From contig DDXG01000169.1 in the NCBI GenBank assembly GCA_002347125.1, forward strand, positions 1,732-7,844: 6,113 nucleotides of DNA, read 5' to 3'. The DNA is from Phycisphaerales bacterium UBA2266. Lineage in GTDB: Bacteria > Planctomycetota > Phycisphaerae > Sedimentisphaerales > Anaerobacaceae. The notes beneath the pieces are model-generated. The model was not told the origin of the DNA and searched no databases. It worked only from the letters and a program-made list of their open reading frames with translations. The position numbers and the translations under genes are program-made. This document shows, one piece after another, positions 1 to 6,113 of the stretch (position 1 is the stretch's first letter; each line of letters starts with the position of its first letter).

Positions 1-797
1 CCATCCAGACGCTGCAGGTTGCAGTTGACCACGAAGACCAGGTTGTCCAGTGTATCCCTTGCCGCCAGGCTGATCGCGCCGAGGCTCTCCGGTTCATCCA
101 TCTCGCCGTCGCCGAGAAACACCCATATCTTCTGGTCGCTCGGCTTGTTGAGTCCGCGGTGCTCCATGTACCGGTTGAACCTGGCCTGATAGACGGCCAT
201 GATCGGCGATAGGCCCATTGAGACAGTGGGAAACTGCCAGAAACCGGGCATAAGCCGCGGGTGGGGATACGAGGGCAGGCCACCCTGCGGAGAAAGCTCC
301 CGGCGGAAGTTCTCAAGCTCGAAGCCCGACAGTCTGCCTTCGATGAAGGCGCGGGCGTAGACGCCCGGCGAGGCGTGGCCCTGAAAGTAGACGATGTCGC
401 CCGGGTGTGTGTCGGTGCGGGCCCTGAAGAAGTGGTTGAATCCCACCTCAAAGAGCGTCGCGGCCGAGGCATAGGTCGAGATATGGCCGCCTATGCCGGC
501 GGACATCCGGTTGGCCCGCACGACCATGGACATGGCGTTCCACCGGATGTAGCTCTTTATCCGGCGCTCCAGCTCCCGGCGGCCGGGATAGGGAGGCTGC
601 TTATCCGGCCCGATAGTGTTTAGATAAGCAGTGGTTCGGACGGACCGGGGGTGAACACCGTACCGGGATGCGCGGCTCGTGAGCTGTTGGAGCAATGTCG
701 CGACGGCTTGCCGGCCCAGGCGACGGGCGACGTCGTCGAGCGAGTCGAGCCACTCCTGGACTTCGATATCGGGGACTCTGGAGTCTGTTTCAGCCAT
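1..797 (-). CDS. aceE: Pyruvate dehydrogenase E1 component, homodimeric type (N-terminal part, runs off the left edge)
   Basis: The minus-strand reading frame from the ATG at 797 gives 265 complete codons and is still open at base 1. The protein aligns by eye almost continuously with E. coli AceE: ELERRIKSYIRWNA (res. 75-88), FNHFFRAR (120-127), YFQGHASPGVYARAF (137-151), SYPHPRLMPGFWQFPTVSMG (176-195) and EHRGL. The thiamine-diphosphate/Mg motif runs from GDG (229-231, in GDGEMDEPES) to NCN (258-260, in NLVFVVNCNLQRLDG). His105 (GGHIS) and His141 (QGHASPG) match the E. coli active-site histidines 106 and 142. The family decarboxylates pyruvate and acetylates the lipoyl groups of E2 in the cytoplasm. 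About 620 C-terminal residues should lie beyond the window. The start is well fixed: an in-frame TGA (804-806) lies two codons upstream, and the first residues already resemble the AceE N-terminus (EVQEWLDSL). No strong Shine-Dalgarno is seen. The gene follows cusA on the same strand after a 223-bp gap, so it is probably transcribed separately. Confidence 0.96.
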   Translation of the reverse strand, partial: MAETDSRVPDIEVQEWLDSLDDVARRLGRQAVATLLQQLTSRASRYGVHPRSVRTTAYLNTIGPDKQPPYPGRRELERRIKSYIRWNAMSMVVRANRMSAGIGGHISTYASAATLFEVGFNHFFRARTDTHPGDIVYFQGHASPGVYARAFIEGRLSGFELENFRRELSPQGGLPSYPHPRLMPGFWQFPTVSMGLSPIMAVYQARFNRYMEHRGLNKPSDQKIWVFLGDGEMDEPESLGAISLAARDTLDNLVFVVNCNLQRLD

Positions 798-978
798 GAT
801 GTCTCAATGCGTTGTCTCTTGGAGCGCCTGCAGGAACACACGACGGCAGGCGCATTGTGCCCGCTCTGGACCCGTGCCGCCGGCGGAGGACCGAATATGG
901 ACGCCGACGCCTCGGCCACAGCCCCGGAGACCGAACCGATTCCGCGTGCTATTGTGGCACGGAACCTCAGGCCCGTTC

Positions 979-998
979 CATAGGGGAAATCCCCTATG
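979..998. promoter_or_regulatory. 20-bp near-perfect palindrome, candidate operator (or hairpin) upstream of aceE
   Basis: The arms CATAGGGG and CCCCTATG are exact reverse complements separated by AAAT; the outer A/T of the spacer also pair, giving a 9-bp stem around AA. On the minus strand it begins 23 bp after the cusA stop codon and ends about 180 bp before the aceE start. As RNA it would fold, but no U-tract follows it on the minus strand, which argues against a rho-independent terminator. The symmetry and length suit a binding site for a dimeric regulator. The regulator is not identified and no cognate gene is in the window. Confidence 0.5.
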
Positions 999-1018
999 CG
1001 GGCGGCGAAATACCCTAT
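986..1018. repeat. Two 12-bp direct repeats 21 bp apart, overlapping the palindrome
   Basis: GAAATCCCCTAT (986-997) recurs as GAAATACCCTAT (1007-1018) with one mismatch in 12. The start-to-start distance is 21 bp, about two turns of the helix, so both copies would face the same side of the DNA. The 986-997 copy forms the right half of the palindrome at 979-998; the other copy has no obvious inverted partner. It ends two bases from the cusA stop codon. The arrangement suggests a full site plus an accessory half-site for cooperative regulator binding, but function is inferred only from layout. Confidence 0.45.
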
Positions 1019-1020
1019 CG

Positions 1021-4000
1021 TCAGCCGGTCTTTTCAGAGTGGGGTGTCGCCGCCGGGGCGGCCGAGTGTCGAAGCGTGCTTTGGAGCCTGCGTTCCTGGA
1101 GCCAGCAGTAGAGGACGGGGACGATGAGCATGGTGAGTATCTCGATGCTCATTCCGCCAAAGGATGGGATGGCCATAGGAATCATGATGTCTGCGCCTCG
1201 GCCGGTGGAGGTGAAGATGGGGATCAGGGCCAGGATGGTGGTAGCGGTGGTCATCAGGGCGGCACGGACACGACGATTGCCCGCCTTGACGGTCGCCGTG
1301 CGAACATCCTGAATCGTCCGCGGCCTGTCGCGTTCGAAGGTCTGCTGGAGGTAGGTTCCCATGACCACTCCGTCGTCGTCGGCGATTCCGAACAGGGCGA
1401 GAAATCCGACCCAGACGGCGACGCTCAGATTGATGGGATGGACCTGGAACAACCGGCGCAGGTTCGTACCGAAGATGCTGAAATCGAGGAACCAGTCGCG
1501 GCCGTACAGCCACACCATCAGGAAGGCCCCCGACCACGCGACCATCACGCCGACGAACACAAGCAATGTCAGGCTGACGCTTCGGAACTGCATGTAGATA
1601 ACGAGGAATATGGTGAACAGGGCCAGCGGAACGAGTATCCGCAGGGTCTTTGCGGCCTGGAGTTGATTTTCATAAGTACCGGCGAAAGAGATCGAGACAC
1701 CGTGGGGCCGGATGAACTCGCCGTTGGCCTCCTTGAGGCGGATGAGCCGATCGGCGGCTTCAACGGCGTCAACCTCCGCGGCCGCGGCCACCTTGTCAAA
1801 CAGGACGTAGCCCACCAGGGATGTGTCCTCGCTCTTGATGGCCTCCGGGCCGCGGACGTAACGGATCTGGGCCAGTTGTGCCAAGGGTATCTGGGCGCCG
1901 TCGGGGGTCGGCACGAGGATCCGTTGCAGGGCCTCGACGCTGTCTCGCAACTCCCGCTGGTAGCGGACCCGAACAGGGAACCTCCGGCGGCCTTCGACCG
2001 TTGTCGTCACCTTGATGCCGCCGACGGCCACCTCTACGGTGTCCGCAAACTCGTTGACGGGGACGCCGTAGCGGGCAAGCGCGCCGCGATCCGGCACAAT
2101 CTCGATATAGGGCTTGCCCACGATCCGGTCGGCGATGACCGTGGCCGGGTCGATGAGCGGGACCTGCTTGAGGATTTGCTCGATCTCCAGGCCGGTCTGT
2201 TCGATGGTCGCCAGGTCAGGACCTTTGATCTTGACGCCCATGGCGGCCCGCATTCCGCTTTGCAGCATGACGATGCGGGCGGCGATGGGCTGGAGTTTGG
2301 GCGCCGACGTCGTGCCGGGGATATCGGCGGCGGCGGTGATCTCCTTCCATATATCATCGGGGGATTTGATATGGCTGCGCCACTGCCTGAAGGGCCTTCC
2401 TCCGGCGTCGGGAATAAGCCCTCCGTTCGGGTCCCTGACAAACTCGCCGGCGCCGCGGTTGTAACGGAAGTTCACCCGGCGTCCGTCCTTGTCGGTGATG
2501 TACTCGCTACGGTAGTTTATCACGGTCTCGATCATGCCGACCGGGGCCGGGTCGAGCGCCGATTCCACGCGGCCGATCTTGCCGACGACGGACTCGACCT
2601 CCGGGATCGAACTGATCATGGTATCCTGCTTCTGGAGGACATCGAGGGCCTCGCCGATGGATGCGTGTGCGGCGGTGGTCGGCATGTACAGGAACGACCC
2701 CTCATCGAGCGACGGCATGAATTCCTTGCCCAGGCCCGGGAAAGTATGGACCGCCGCCGACCACAGGGAATTGCCGCGAAGGCTCCCTGGGATAAAGGTG
2801 AAGACCCGCTCGAACCCCAGCCAGATCACGGCGCCCAGCAACAACAACATCGCCGGCACCGACAGGAAGGCGACCTTATGGTCCAGACACCAACGGAGGA
2901 TACGGGGGTAGAGCCGCTCAAATAACAGCACCAGGGCCATGAGCCCGCCGATCAGCCCGCCGACGAAGAGGAGGTTGCGGATCAGCCCCTTCTGGGGGCC
3001 GAGCGGTTCCCAGTGCATCGTCAGCAGAAGGCCGACTGCCAGCAGGACGGCGACGTTGGCTGCGTAAGGCGCCAGGGCGTTCATGCGCGGGGGGATCAGC
3101 CCTTTGAACAGTTGGTACAGGGCGAATCCAGCGATGACAACCGCCACGAGCCAACTGAACGTCAGACCGAGCAGCAGGGCGGCCGCTACCAGGCAGCCAT
3201 AGAAGACCGTCCGCAGATACCGACTGTTGATCCTGCGTGGAAAGAACATGAGATGGGCCGCCGGCGGGATGATCGTTAGGGCCACCACGATGGAGGCCAG
3301 CAGCGCGAATGTCTTGGTGAAGGCCAGCGGCTTGAAGAGCTTGCCCTCCGGTCCGGTCATGAAGAACACCGGAATGAAGCTGATGATGGTTGAAGCAACG
3401 GCCGAAAGGATGGCGCCGCCGACTTCGGCCGCGGCGCGGTGGATCACTTCGGCCCGGGGCATGTCGAGAGGGTCTTCGTCGAGGTGCTTGAGGATGTTCT
3501 CACAGATGACGATTCCCATATCGACAATGGTCCCGATGGCGATGGCTATGCCCGCCAGCGATACGACGTTGGCGTCGATGTTGAAAGCCTTCATCGCGAT
3601 AAAGCAGCCGAGCACCGCGAGAGGCATGACGGAACTGATCAGGACACTGCTGCGCAGGTGCATTACCATAATGATGATGACAATGACGGTGACCAGGATT
3701 TCTTCGTAGAGCGCATCATTGAGCGTGCCGAGCGTCTCGTAGATCAGCCCCGTCCGATCATAGAACGGAACGATGGCGACCCGGCTGCGGGTCAGCCATG
3801 CCGGCCATGAGGATTCCGGCGCCTGTCGCAGGTATTGCAGCCAGGCGGGTTGATTCAGGCCCGGGCCGTCATAAGCCTCAAAGCCGCGCTCCCGGGCGAA
3901 TTGACGGACGGCATCCGGCGCCACAAGCGGGTCCGTGAGGATCGCCTTGGCGGGCAGCGCCGGCTCAAGTTCGGCGATTGCCCTCTTGACCTCCTTGATG

Positions 4001-5031
4001 ACGGCCAGGGGGTTCGCCCCATAGCGCGCCACCACCACTCCGCCGACGACCTCGGCGCCTTGTTTGTCGAGGGCCCCGCGCCTGGGCTCGGGTCCCAGCA
4101 CCACCTTGGCCACATGCCTGACCAGGATAGGGACACTCTCGTTGGTCTTGATGACGCTGTCGGCGATATCCTCGGCGTGCTTGACGAACCCGATCCCTCG
4201 GATCAGGTACTCCACACGGTTCAGTTCGATGGTCTGGGCTCCGACGTCGATATTGGAGCGTCTGACGGCTTCATACACCTCGTCGATGCCCACGCCGTAT
4301 GCCCGCATGGCGTCGGGGTCCACATCGATCTGGTACTCGCGGACGAATCCTCCCACCGAGGCCGCCTCGCTGACGCCGGACGCCGAGCGCAGCGCGAGTC
4401 TGACCTGCCAGTCCTGAATGGTCCGCAACTGCTCAAGGTCCCAGCCGCCCGTGGGTCTCCCCTGCGGGTCGCGGCCCTCCAGGGTGTACCAGAATATCTG
4501 GCCCAGGGCCGTCGCGTCGGGTCCGAGGGTTGGCTCGACGCCGGACGGCAGCGTTCCGGCAGACAGACTGCTGAGCTTCTCCAGCACCCGGCTGCGGGTC
4601 CAATAGAAGTCCTTTCCCTGAACCAGCTTCTCATAGAACGAGAAATCCTTGAAGATGATATAGATGGATGAGAAGCCGAACATGGACGTGCTGCGGATCG
4701 TCTTGATGTCCGGGATGCCGAGCAGCGCCGTGGTCAGGGGATAGGTGATCTGGTCCTCGACGTCGCCGGGCGAGCGGCCCGGCCACTCCGTAAACACAAT
4801 CTGCTGGTTCTCGCCGATGTCGGGAATCGCGTCGACCGCAACGGGATTGCGGGGAAACCACGCGAAGTCCCAGTCGAACGGGGCGACGTAGACACCCGCC
4901 GCCACGATGAGCAGCGTCACCAATCCCACAACGAGCTTGTTGTAGATGCAGAAGCCGAGAATTCTTCCGACGAGCGTGCTCTGCTCTGGAATCGGTTCGT
5001 ATTGACGCTGGCCTGTGTTTGGGGACGCCAT
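1021..5031 (-). CDS. cusA: CusA-type copper/silver RND efflux pump (heavy-metal efflux family), extended form
   Basis: Inner-membrane proton-driven exporter of a tripartite CusCBA-like complex; 1336 aa against about 1047 in E. coli CusA. By alignment from memory, the three Cu(I)/Ag(I)-binding methionines of E. coli (M573, M623, M672) are all present: M783 (FLYMPTT), M833 (APVGMIET) and M922 (RIVMLQSG). The first two keep the same 50-residue spacing. TM1 is about res. 32-50, followed by a periplasmic porter domain with IPDIGENQQIVFTEWPGRSP (69-88). TM2-6 span about 445-597. TM4 has D504 (GTIVDMGIVICEN), matching relay residue D405; E939 is replaced by D1219 (ADDDGVVM) and K984 by A1258 (RVRAALMT). 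About four extra hydrophobic segments (605-705) lie between TM6 and TM7. Additional insertions occur at about 363-417, 843-888 and 1178-1198. The ATG at 5031 is preceded by GGTGAG with 5-nt spacing, 34 bp after the lipoprotein gene, so the genes are likely cotranscribed. Metal choice (Cu/Ag) rests on the methionines. A neighbouring cation specificity is possible but less likely. Confidence 0.95.
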   Translation of the reverse strand: MASPNTGQRQYEPIPEQSTLVGRILGFCIYNKLVVGLVTLLIVAAGVYVAPFDWDFAWFPRNPVAVDAIPDIGENQQIVFTEWPGRSPGDVEDQITYPLTTALLGIPDIKTIRSTSMFGFSSIYIIFKDFSFYEKLVQGKDFYWTRSRVLEKLSSLSAGTLPSGVEPTLGPDATALGQIFWYTLEGRDPQGRPTGGWDLEQLRTIQDWQVRLALRSASGVSEAASVGGFVREYQIDVDPDAMRAYGVGIDEVYEAVRRSNIDVGAQTIELNRVEYLIRGIGFVKHAEDIADSVIKTNESVPILVRHVAKVVLGPEPRRGALDKQGAEVVGGVVVARYGANPLAVIKEVKRAIAELEPALPAKAILTDPLVAPDAVRQFARERGFEAYDGPGLNQPAWLQYLRQAPESSWPAWLTRSRVAIVPFYDRTGLIYETLGTLNDALYEEILVTVIVIIIMVMHLRSSVLISSVMPLAVLGCFIAMKAFNIDANVVSLAGIAIAIGTIVDMGIVICENILKHLDEDPLDMPRAEVIHRAAAEVGGAILSAVASTIISFIPVFFMTGPEGKLFKPLAFTKTFALLASIVVALTIIPPAAHLMFFPRRINSRYLRTVFYGCLVAAALLLGLTFSWLVAVVIAGFALYQLFKGLIPPRMNALAPYAANVAVLLAVGLLLTMHWEPLGPQKGLIRNLLFVGGLIGGLMALVLLFERLYPRILRWCLDHKVAFLSVPAMLLLLGAVIWLGFERVFTFIPGSLRGNSLWSAAVHTFPGLGKEFMPSLDEGSFLYMPTTAAHASIGEALDVLQKQDTMISSIPEVESVVGKIGRVESALDPAPVGMIETVINYRSEYITDKDGRRVNFRYNRGAGEFVRDPNGGLIPDAGGRPFRQWRSHIKSPDDIWKEITAAADIPGTTSAPKLQPIAARIVMLQSGMRAAMGVKIKGPDLATIEQTGLEIEQILKQVPLIDPATVIADRIVGKPYIEIVPDRGALARYGVPVNEFADTVEVAVGGIKVTTTVEGRRRFPVRVRYQRELRDSVEALQRILVPTPDGAQIPLAQLAQIRYVRGPEAIKSEDTSLVGYVLFDKVAAAAEVDAVEAADRLIRLKEANGEFIRPHGVSISFAGTYENQLQAAKTLRILVPLALFTIFLVIYMQFRSVSLTLLVFVGVMVAWSGAFLMVWLYGRDWFLDFSIFGTNLRRLFQVHPINLSVAVWVGFLALFGIADDDGVVMGTYLQQTFERDRPRTIQDVRTATVKAGNRRVRAALMTTATTILALIPIFTSTGRGADIMIPMAIPSFGGMSIEILTMLIVPVLYCWLQERRLQSTLRHSAAPAATPHSEKTG

Positions 5032-5065
5032 TGACGCTCACCGCCGTCGGAAAGAGACATTCTGC

Positions 5066-5440
5066 TCAGTTCGTGAACTGCGGCAGCTTGGCCAGATACG
5101 CCTGCGGATCGGCCTTGAACTGCTCCGGGCAACCGGGGCAGCAGAAATACACCTTCTTGCCCTCGTACTCGACGAAGATAGCCTTGTTGATCGGGTAGTT
5201 CATCACCGGGCACAGCTTCTGCTCGGTCTCGGGTGTCGCCGCGGGGTCGGACGCACCGGCCGCTTCGCTCGTCGAAGCCATTGGTCGGGCATGTTCGCTG
5301 TGGTCATGGCCGCTGTGGTCGTCGGCCGATGCCCCGGCATTCCTGTCGCCGCGGCAACCGCCAAGGAACAATCCGATCGACACCGCCAGCAGCAAGGCCG
5401 GTAGTACTCTCAACAGTAAATGGGTCTTTGTCTTGTTCAT
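5066..5440 (-). CDS. YHS-domain lipoprotein with His-rich linker, probable periplasmic metal-binding partner of the Cus pump
   Basis: The 124-aa product starts with a lipoprotein signal: basic MNKTKTH, a hydrophobic stretch (8-25) and a lipobox LGGC with the lipidated cysteine at C29. A low-complexity linker follows, with a His/Asp cluster DDHSGHDHSEH (40-50) able to bind metal. The C-terminal YHS domain (about 76-122) has CPVM (C77) and YFCCPGC (C100, C101, C104), then F108 and DPQAYL. YHS domains are small cysteine-containing modules found in metal transporters and chaperones. The domain is about 30/47 identical to the YHS tail of the upstream adaptor, so the two arose by duplication. The start is supported by AAGGAG (5449-5454) 8 nt before the ATG. 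The gene lies 51 bp after the adaptor and 34 bp before cusA, in the same operon. A role in delivering or buffering Cu(I)/Ag(I) for the pump, perhaps in place of CusF, is inference. The +2 residue after C29 is Arg, not Asp, so outer-membrane sorting is expected by the E. coli rule. Confidence 0.85.
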   Translation of the reverse strand: MNKTKTHLLLRVLPALLLAVSIGLFLGGCRGDRNAGASADDHSGHDHSEHARPMASTSEAAGASDPAATPETEQKLCPVMNYPINKAIFVEYEGKKVYFCCPGCPEQFKADPQAYLAKLPQFTN

Positions 5441-5448
5441 TCCTGATT

Positions 5449-5454
5449 CTCCTT
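5449..5454 (-). promoter_or_regulatory. Strong Shine-Dalgarno for the YHS lipoprotein gene
   Basis: Minus-strand AAGGAG, 8 nt before the ATG at 5440. It is the best ribosome-binding site in the window and fixes the start that gives a clean lipoprotein signal peptide. Its strength relative to the weaker site before cusA could make the lipoprotein more abundant than the pump (inference). Confidence 0.75.
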
Positions 5455-5491
5455 GAATCCCCCGCAGGGGAACTCATCATGCGCAGCCGCT

Positions 5492-6113
5492 CTATGGAGC
5501 AACCTCTTGCCCGCCGCTGAATGGCGGCAGTTTGTCCAGATACTTTTGCGGATCTTTGTGGAATTCCGCGATACAACCGGGGCAACAGAAGTACACCTTC
5601 CTGCCCTCATACTCCGTGAAGACGGTCTTATCGATCTTGCCGCCCATCACCGGGCAGATCGTCTGTTCGGCTCCGTCAGCCGCGTCGGGTTCGCCCCACA
5701 TTTCAGCGCTCATCATGCTGGGAGCGGCGCGCAACTGCAGGGCCGAGTCGATCTTGAAGTTGCCGTTGGTTACGACTCGCTCACCCTCGGCCAGACCCTC
5801 ATTGACGATGTAGTAGTCGCCCGCCCGCGGGCCGAGCAGCACCTCGCGTCCCTCGAAGGTCGGCTCGTTGACGTCGGGAATCCGAACGTAGACCACGGCG
5901 CGTTTACCCGTAATCAGAGGCGCCGAGGCCGGTATCACCAGCGGCGGCTCATTCGGCCCGGCGGGGCCGGCCAGTTTCAGCGACTCGGCCGTCACCAGGT
6001 CCATGCCGCAGATATCGCACGGGGCCGGTCCGTCTTTGACTATGTCCGGATGCATCGGGCATATCCACTTGCCCGCAAGGTTGGGGTCCATCACCCGGCC
6101 GGCGGCGGCGACC
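5492..6113 (-). CDS. cusB: CusB-type RND adaptor (membrane-fusion protein), C-terminal part with embedded HMBD and fused YHS domain
   Basis: The minus-strand frame is open to the right edge (206 codons visible), so the N-terminal part is missing. A GTG (6094) and ATG (6091) occur in frame, but the frame continues upstream as VAAAGR and the domain content is that of an adaptor C-terminus, so I do not take either as the start. Numbered from the GTG, the order is: a heavy-metal-binding domain (about 10-34), WICPMHPDI...CDICGMDLV, with C12, M14, H15, C26, C29 and M31; a membrane-proximal beta domain (about 50-122) with VIPASAPLITGKRAVVYV, EGREVLLGPR, YYIVNEGLAEGERVVTNGNFKIDS; a short Met/Asp-containing linker; and a YHS domain (146-192) with CPVM (C147) and YFCCPGC (C170, C171, C174), ending in FSGGQEVAP and TAG. 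The family bridges the inner-membrane pump and the outer-membrane channel in the periplasm and, in CusB, takes part in metal transfer. It heads the visible cus operon. Confidence 0.9.
   Translation of the reverse strand, partial: VAAAGRVMDPNLAGKWICPMHPDIVKDGPAPCDICGMDLVTAESLKLAGPAGPNEPPLVIPASAPLITGKRAVVYVRIPDVNEPTFEGREVLLGPRAGDYYIVNEGLAEGERVVTNGNFKIDSALQLRAAPSMMSAEMWGEPDAADGAEQTICPVMGGKIDKTVFTEYEGRKVYFCCPGCIAEFHKDPQKYLDKLPPFSGGQEVAP

Larger units (their letters stand above)
798..1020 (-). other. Intergenic region between cusA and aceE
   Basis: This 223-bp stretch separates the cusA stop codon from the aceE ATG. I see no convincing gene in it. Its notable content is the 20-bp palindrome and overlapping direct repeat at 979-1018, immediately after cusA, described separately. 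Going toward aceE on the minus strand there is a CACAAT hexamer (951-956) that could serve as a -10 element, but no good -35 box precedes it. If that hexamer were used, transcription would begin near 944 and the palindrome would be centred about 44 bp upstream, which is a usual position for an activator site. That placement is inference. No T-run typical of an intrinsic terminator was seen on the minus strand. Confidence 0.6.

Noticed and set aside
826..851. Six-bp inverted repeat GCCTGC/GCAGGC with a 14-nt loop upstream of aceE
   Set aside because: The stem is short and the loop long; this is expected by chance in GC-rich sequence.
947..971. Plus-strand TGGCAC resembling a sigma-54 -24 element
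   Set aside because: The -12 GC element is missing at the proper spacing and no plus-strand gene follows.
261..983. Plus- and minus-strand short frames across the aceE N-terminus and the gap
   Set aside because: The minus-strand aceE frame is conserved across this stretch up to 797; the others overlap it out of frame and encode nothing recognisable.
679..2925. 748-residue plus-strand open frame opposite the cusA 3' half
   Set aside because: It lies antisense to a clearly conserved pump gene, its product is low-complexity and polar (Gly/Asp/Arg/His) with no recognisable domain, and such frames are expected opposite GC-rich codons.
3835..4671. 278-residue plus-strand open frame opposite the cusA 5' half
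   Set aside because: Same situation: antisense to the conserved porter domain, no motif, composition typical of a shadow frame.
5460..5470. CCCC-GCA-GGGG hairpin between the adaptor and lipoprotein genes
   Set aside because: The stem is only four pairs with no T-run, too small to call a terminator or processing site.
5492..6094. A complete 200-aa HMBD/YHS protein starting at the GTG at 6094
   Set aside because: The frame stays open upstream to the window edge, there is no signal peptide or ribosome site, and the membrane-proximal beta domain belongs to a longer CusB adaptor.

Overview
The window is GC-rich and almost fully coding. Every gene that can be supported lies on the minus strand, so it reads right to left. 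In transcription order there is: (1) the C-terminal half of a CusB-type membrane-fusion (adaptor) protein, cut by the right edge (5492..6113); (2) a 124-residue lipoprotein with a His-rich linker and a YHS metal-binding domain (5066..5440); (3) a complete, unusually long (1336 aa) CusA-type heavy-metal RND pump (1021..5031); (4) a 223-bp gap with a conspicuous palindrome and direct repeat; (5) the N-terminal 265 residues of a homodimeric pyruvate dehydrogenase E1 (AceE), cut by the left edge (1..797).

The first three genes are 34-51 bp apart, point the same way and fit one copper/silver efflux operon. The adaptor carries an embedded CPMHP...CxxCGM domain and a fused C-terminal YHS domain. The lipoprotein carries a second, closely similar YHS domain. 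The pump keeps all three periplasmic methionines that bind Cu(I)/Ag(I) in E. coli CusA. A plausible working model (inference) is that the YHS and HMBD modules collect Cu(I)/Ag(I) in the periplasm and pass it to the pump, in place of a CusF-type chaperone, none of which is visible here. No outer-membrane channel (CusC) or regulator lies inside the window.

AceE starts after the gap and is probably a separate transcription unit with no functional link to metal export.

The organism is a Gram-negative bacterium: tripartite RND machinery, a lipobox, and homodimeric AceE. The long CusA form, with ADDDG in place of the proteobacterial AAEFG and with extra membrane helices, together with YHS-fused adaptors, recalls Planctomycetota/PVC or Bacteroidota-type Cus systems. 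The high GC content favours Planctomycetota or another PVC lineage. This is recollection of family patterns, not a search result, and is low confidence.

The window does not look like a wholly new system. The most unusual points are the metal-binding module layout of the adaptor and lipoprotein pair, the roughly four extra membrane helices and altered proton-relay residues in the pump, and the ordered repeat/palindrome between the pump gene and aceE.
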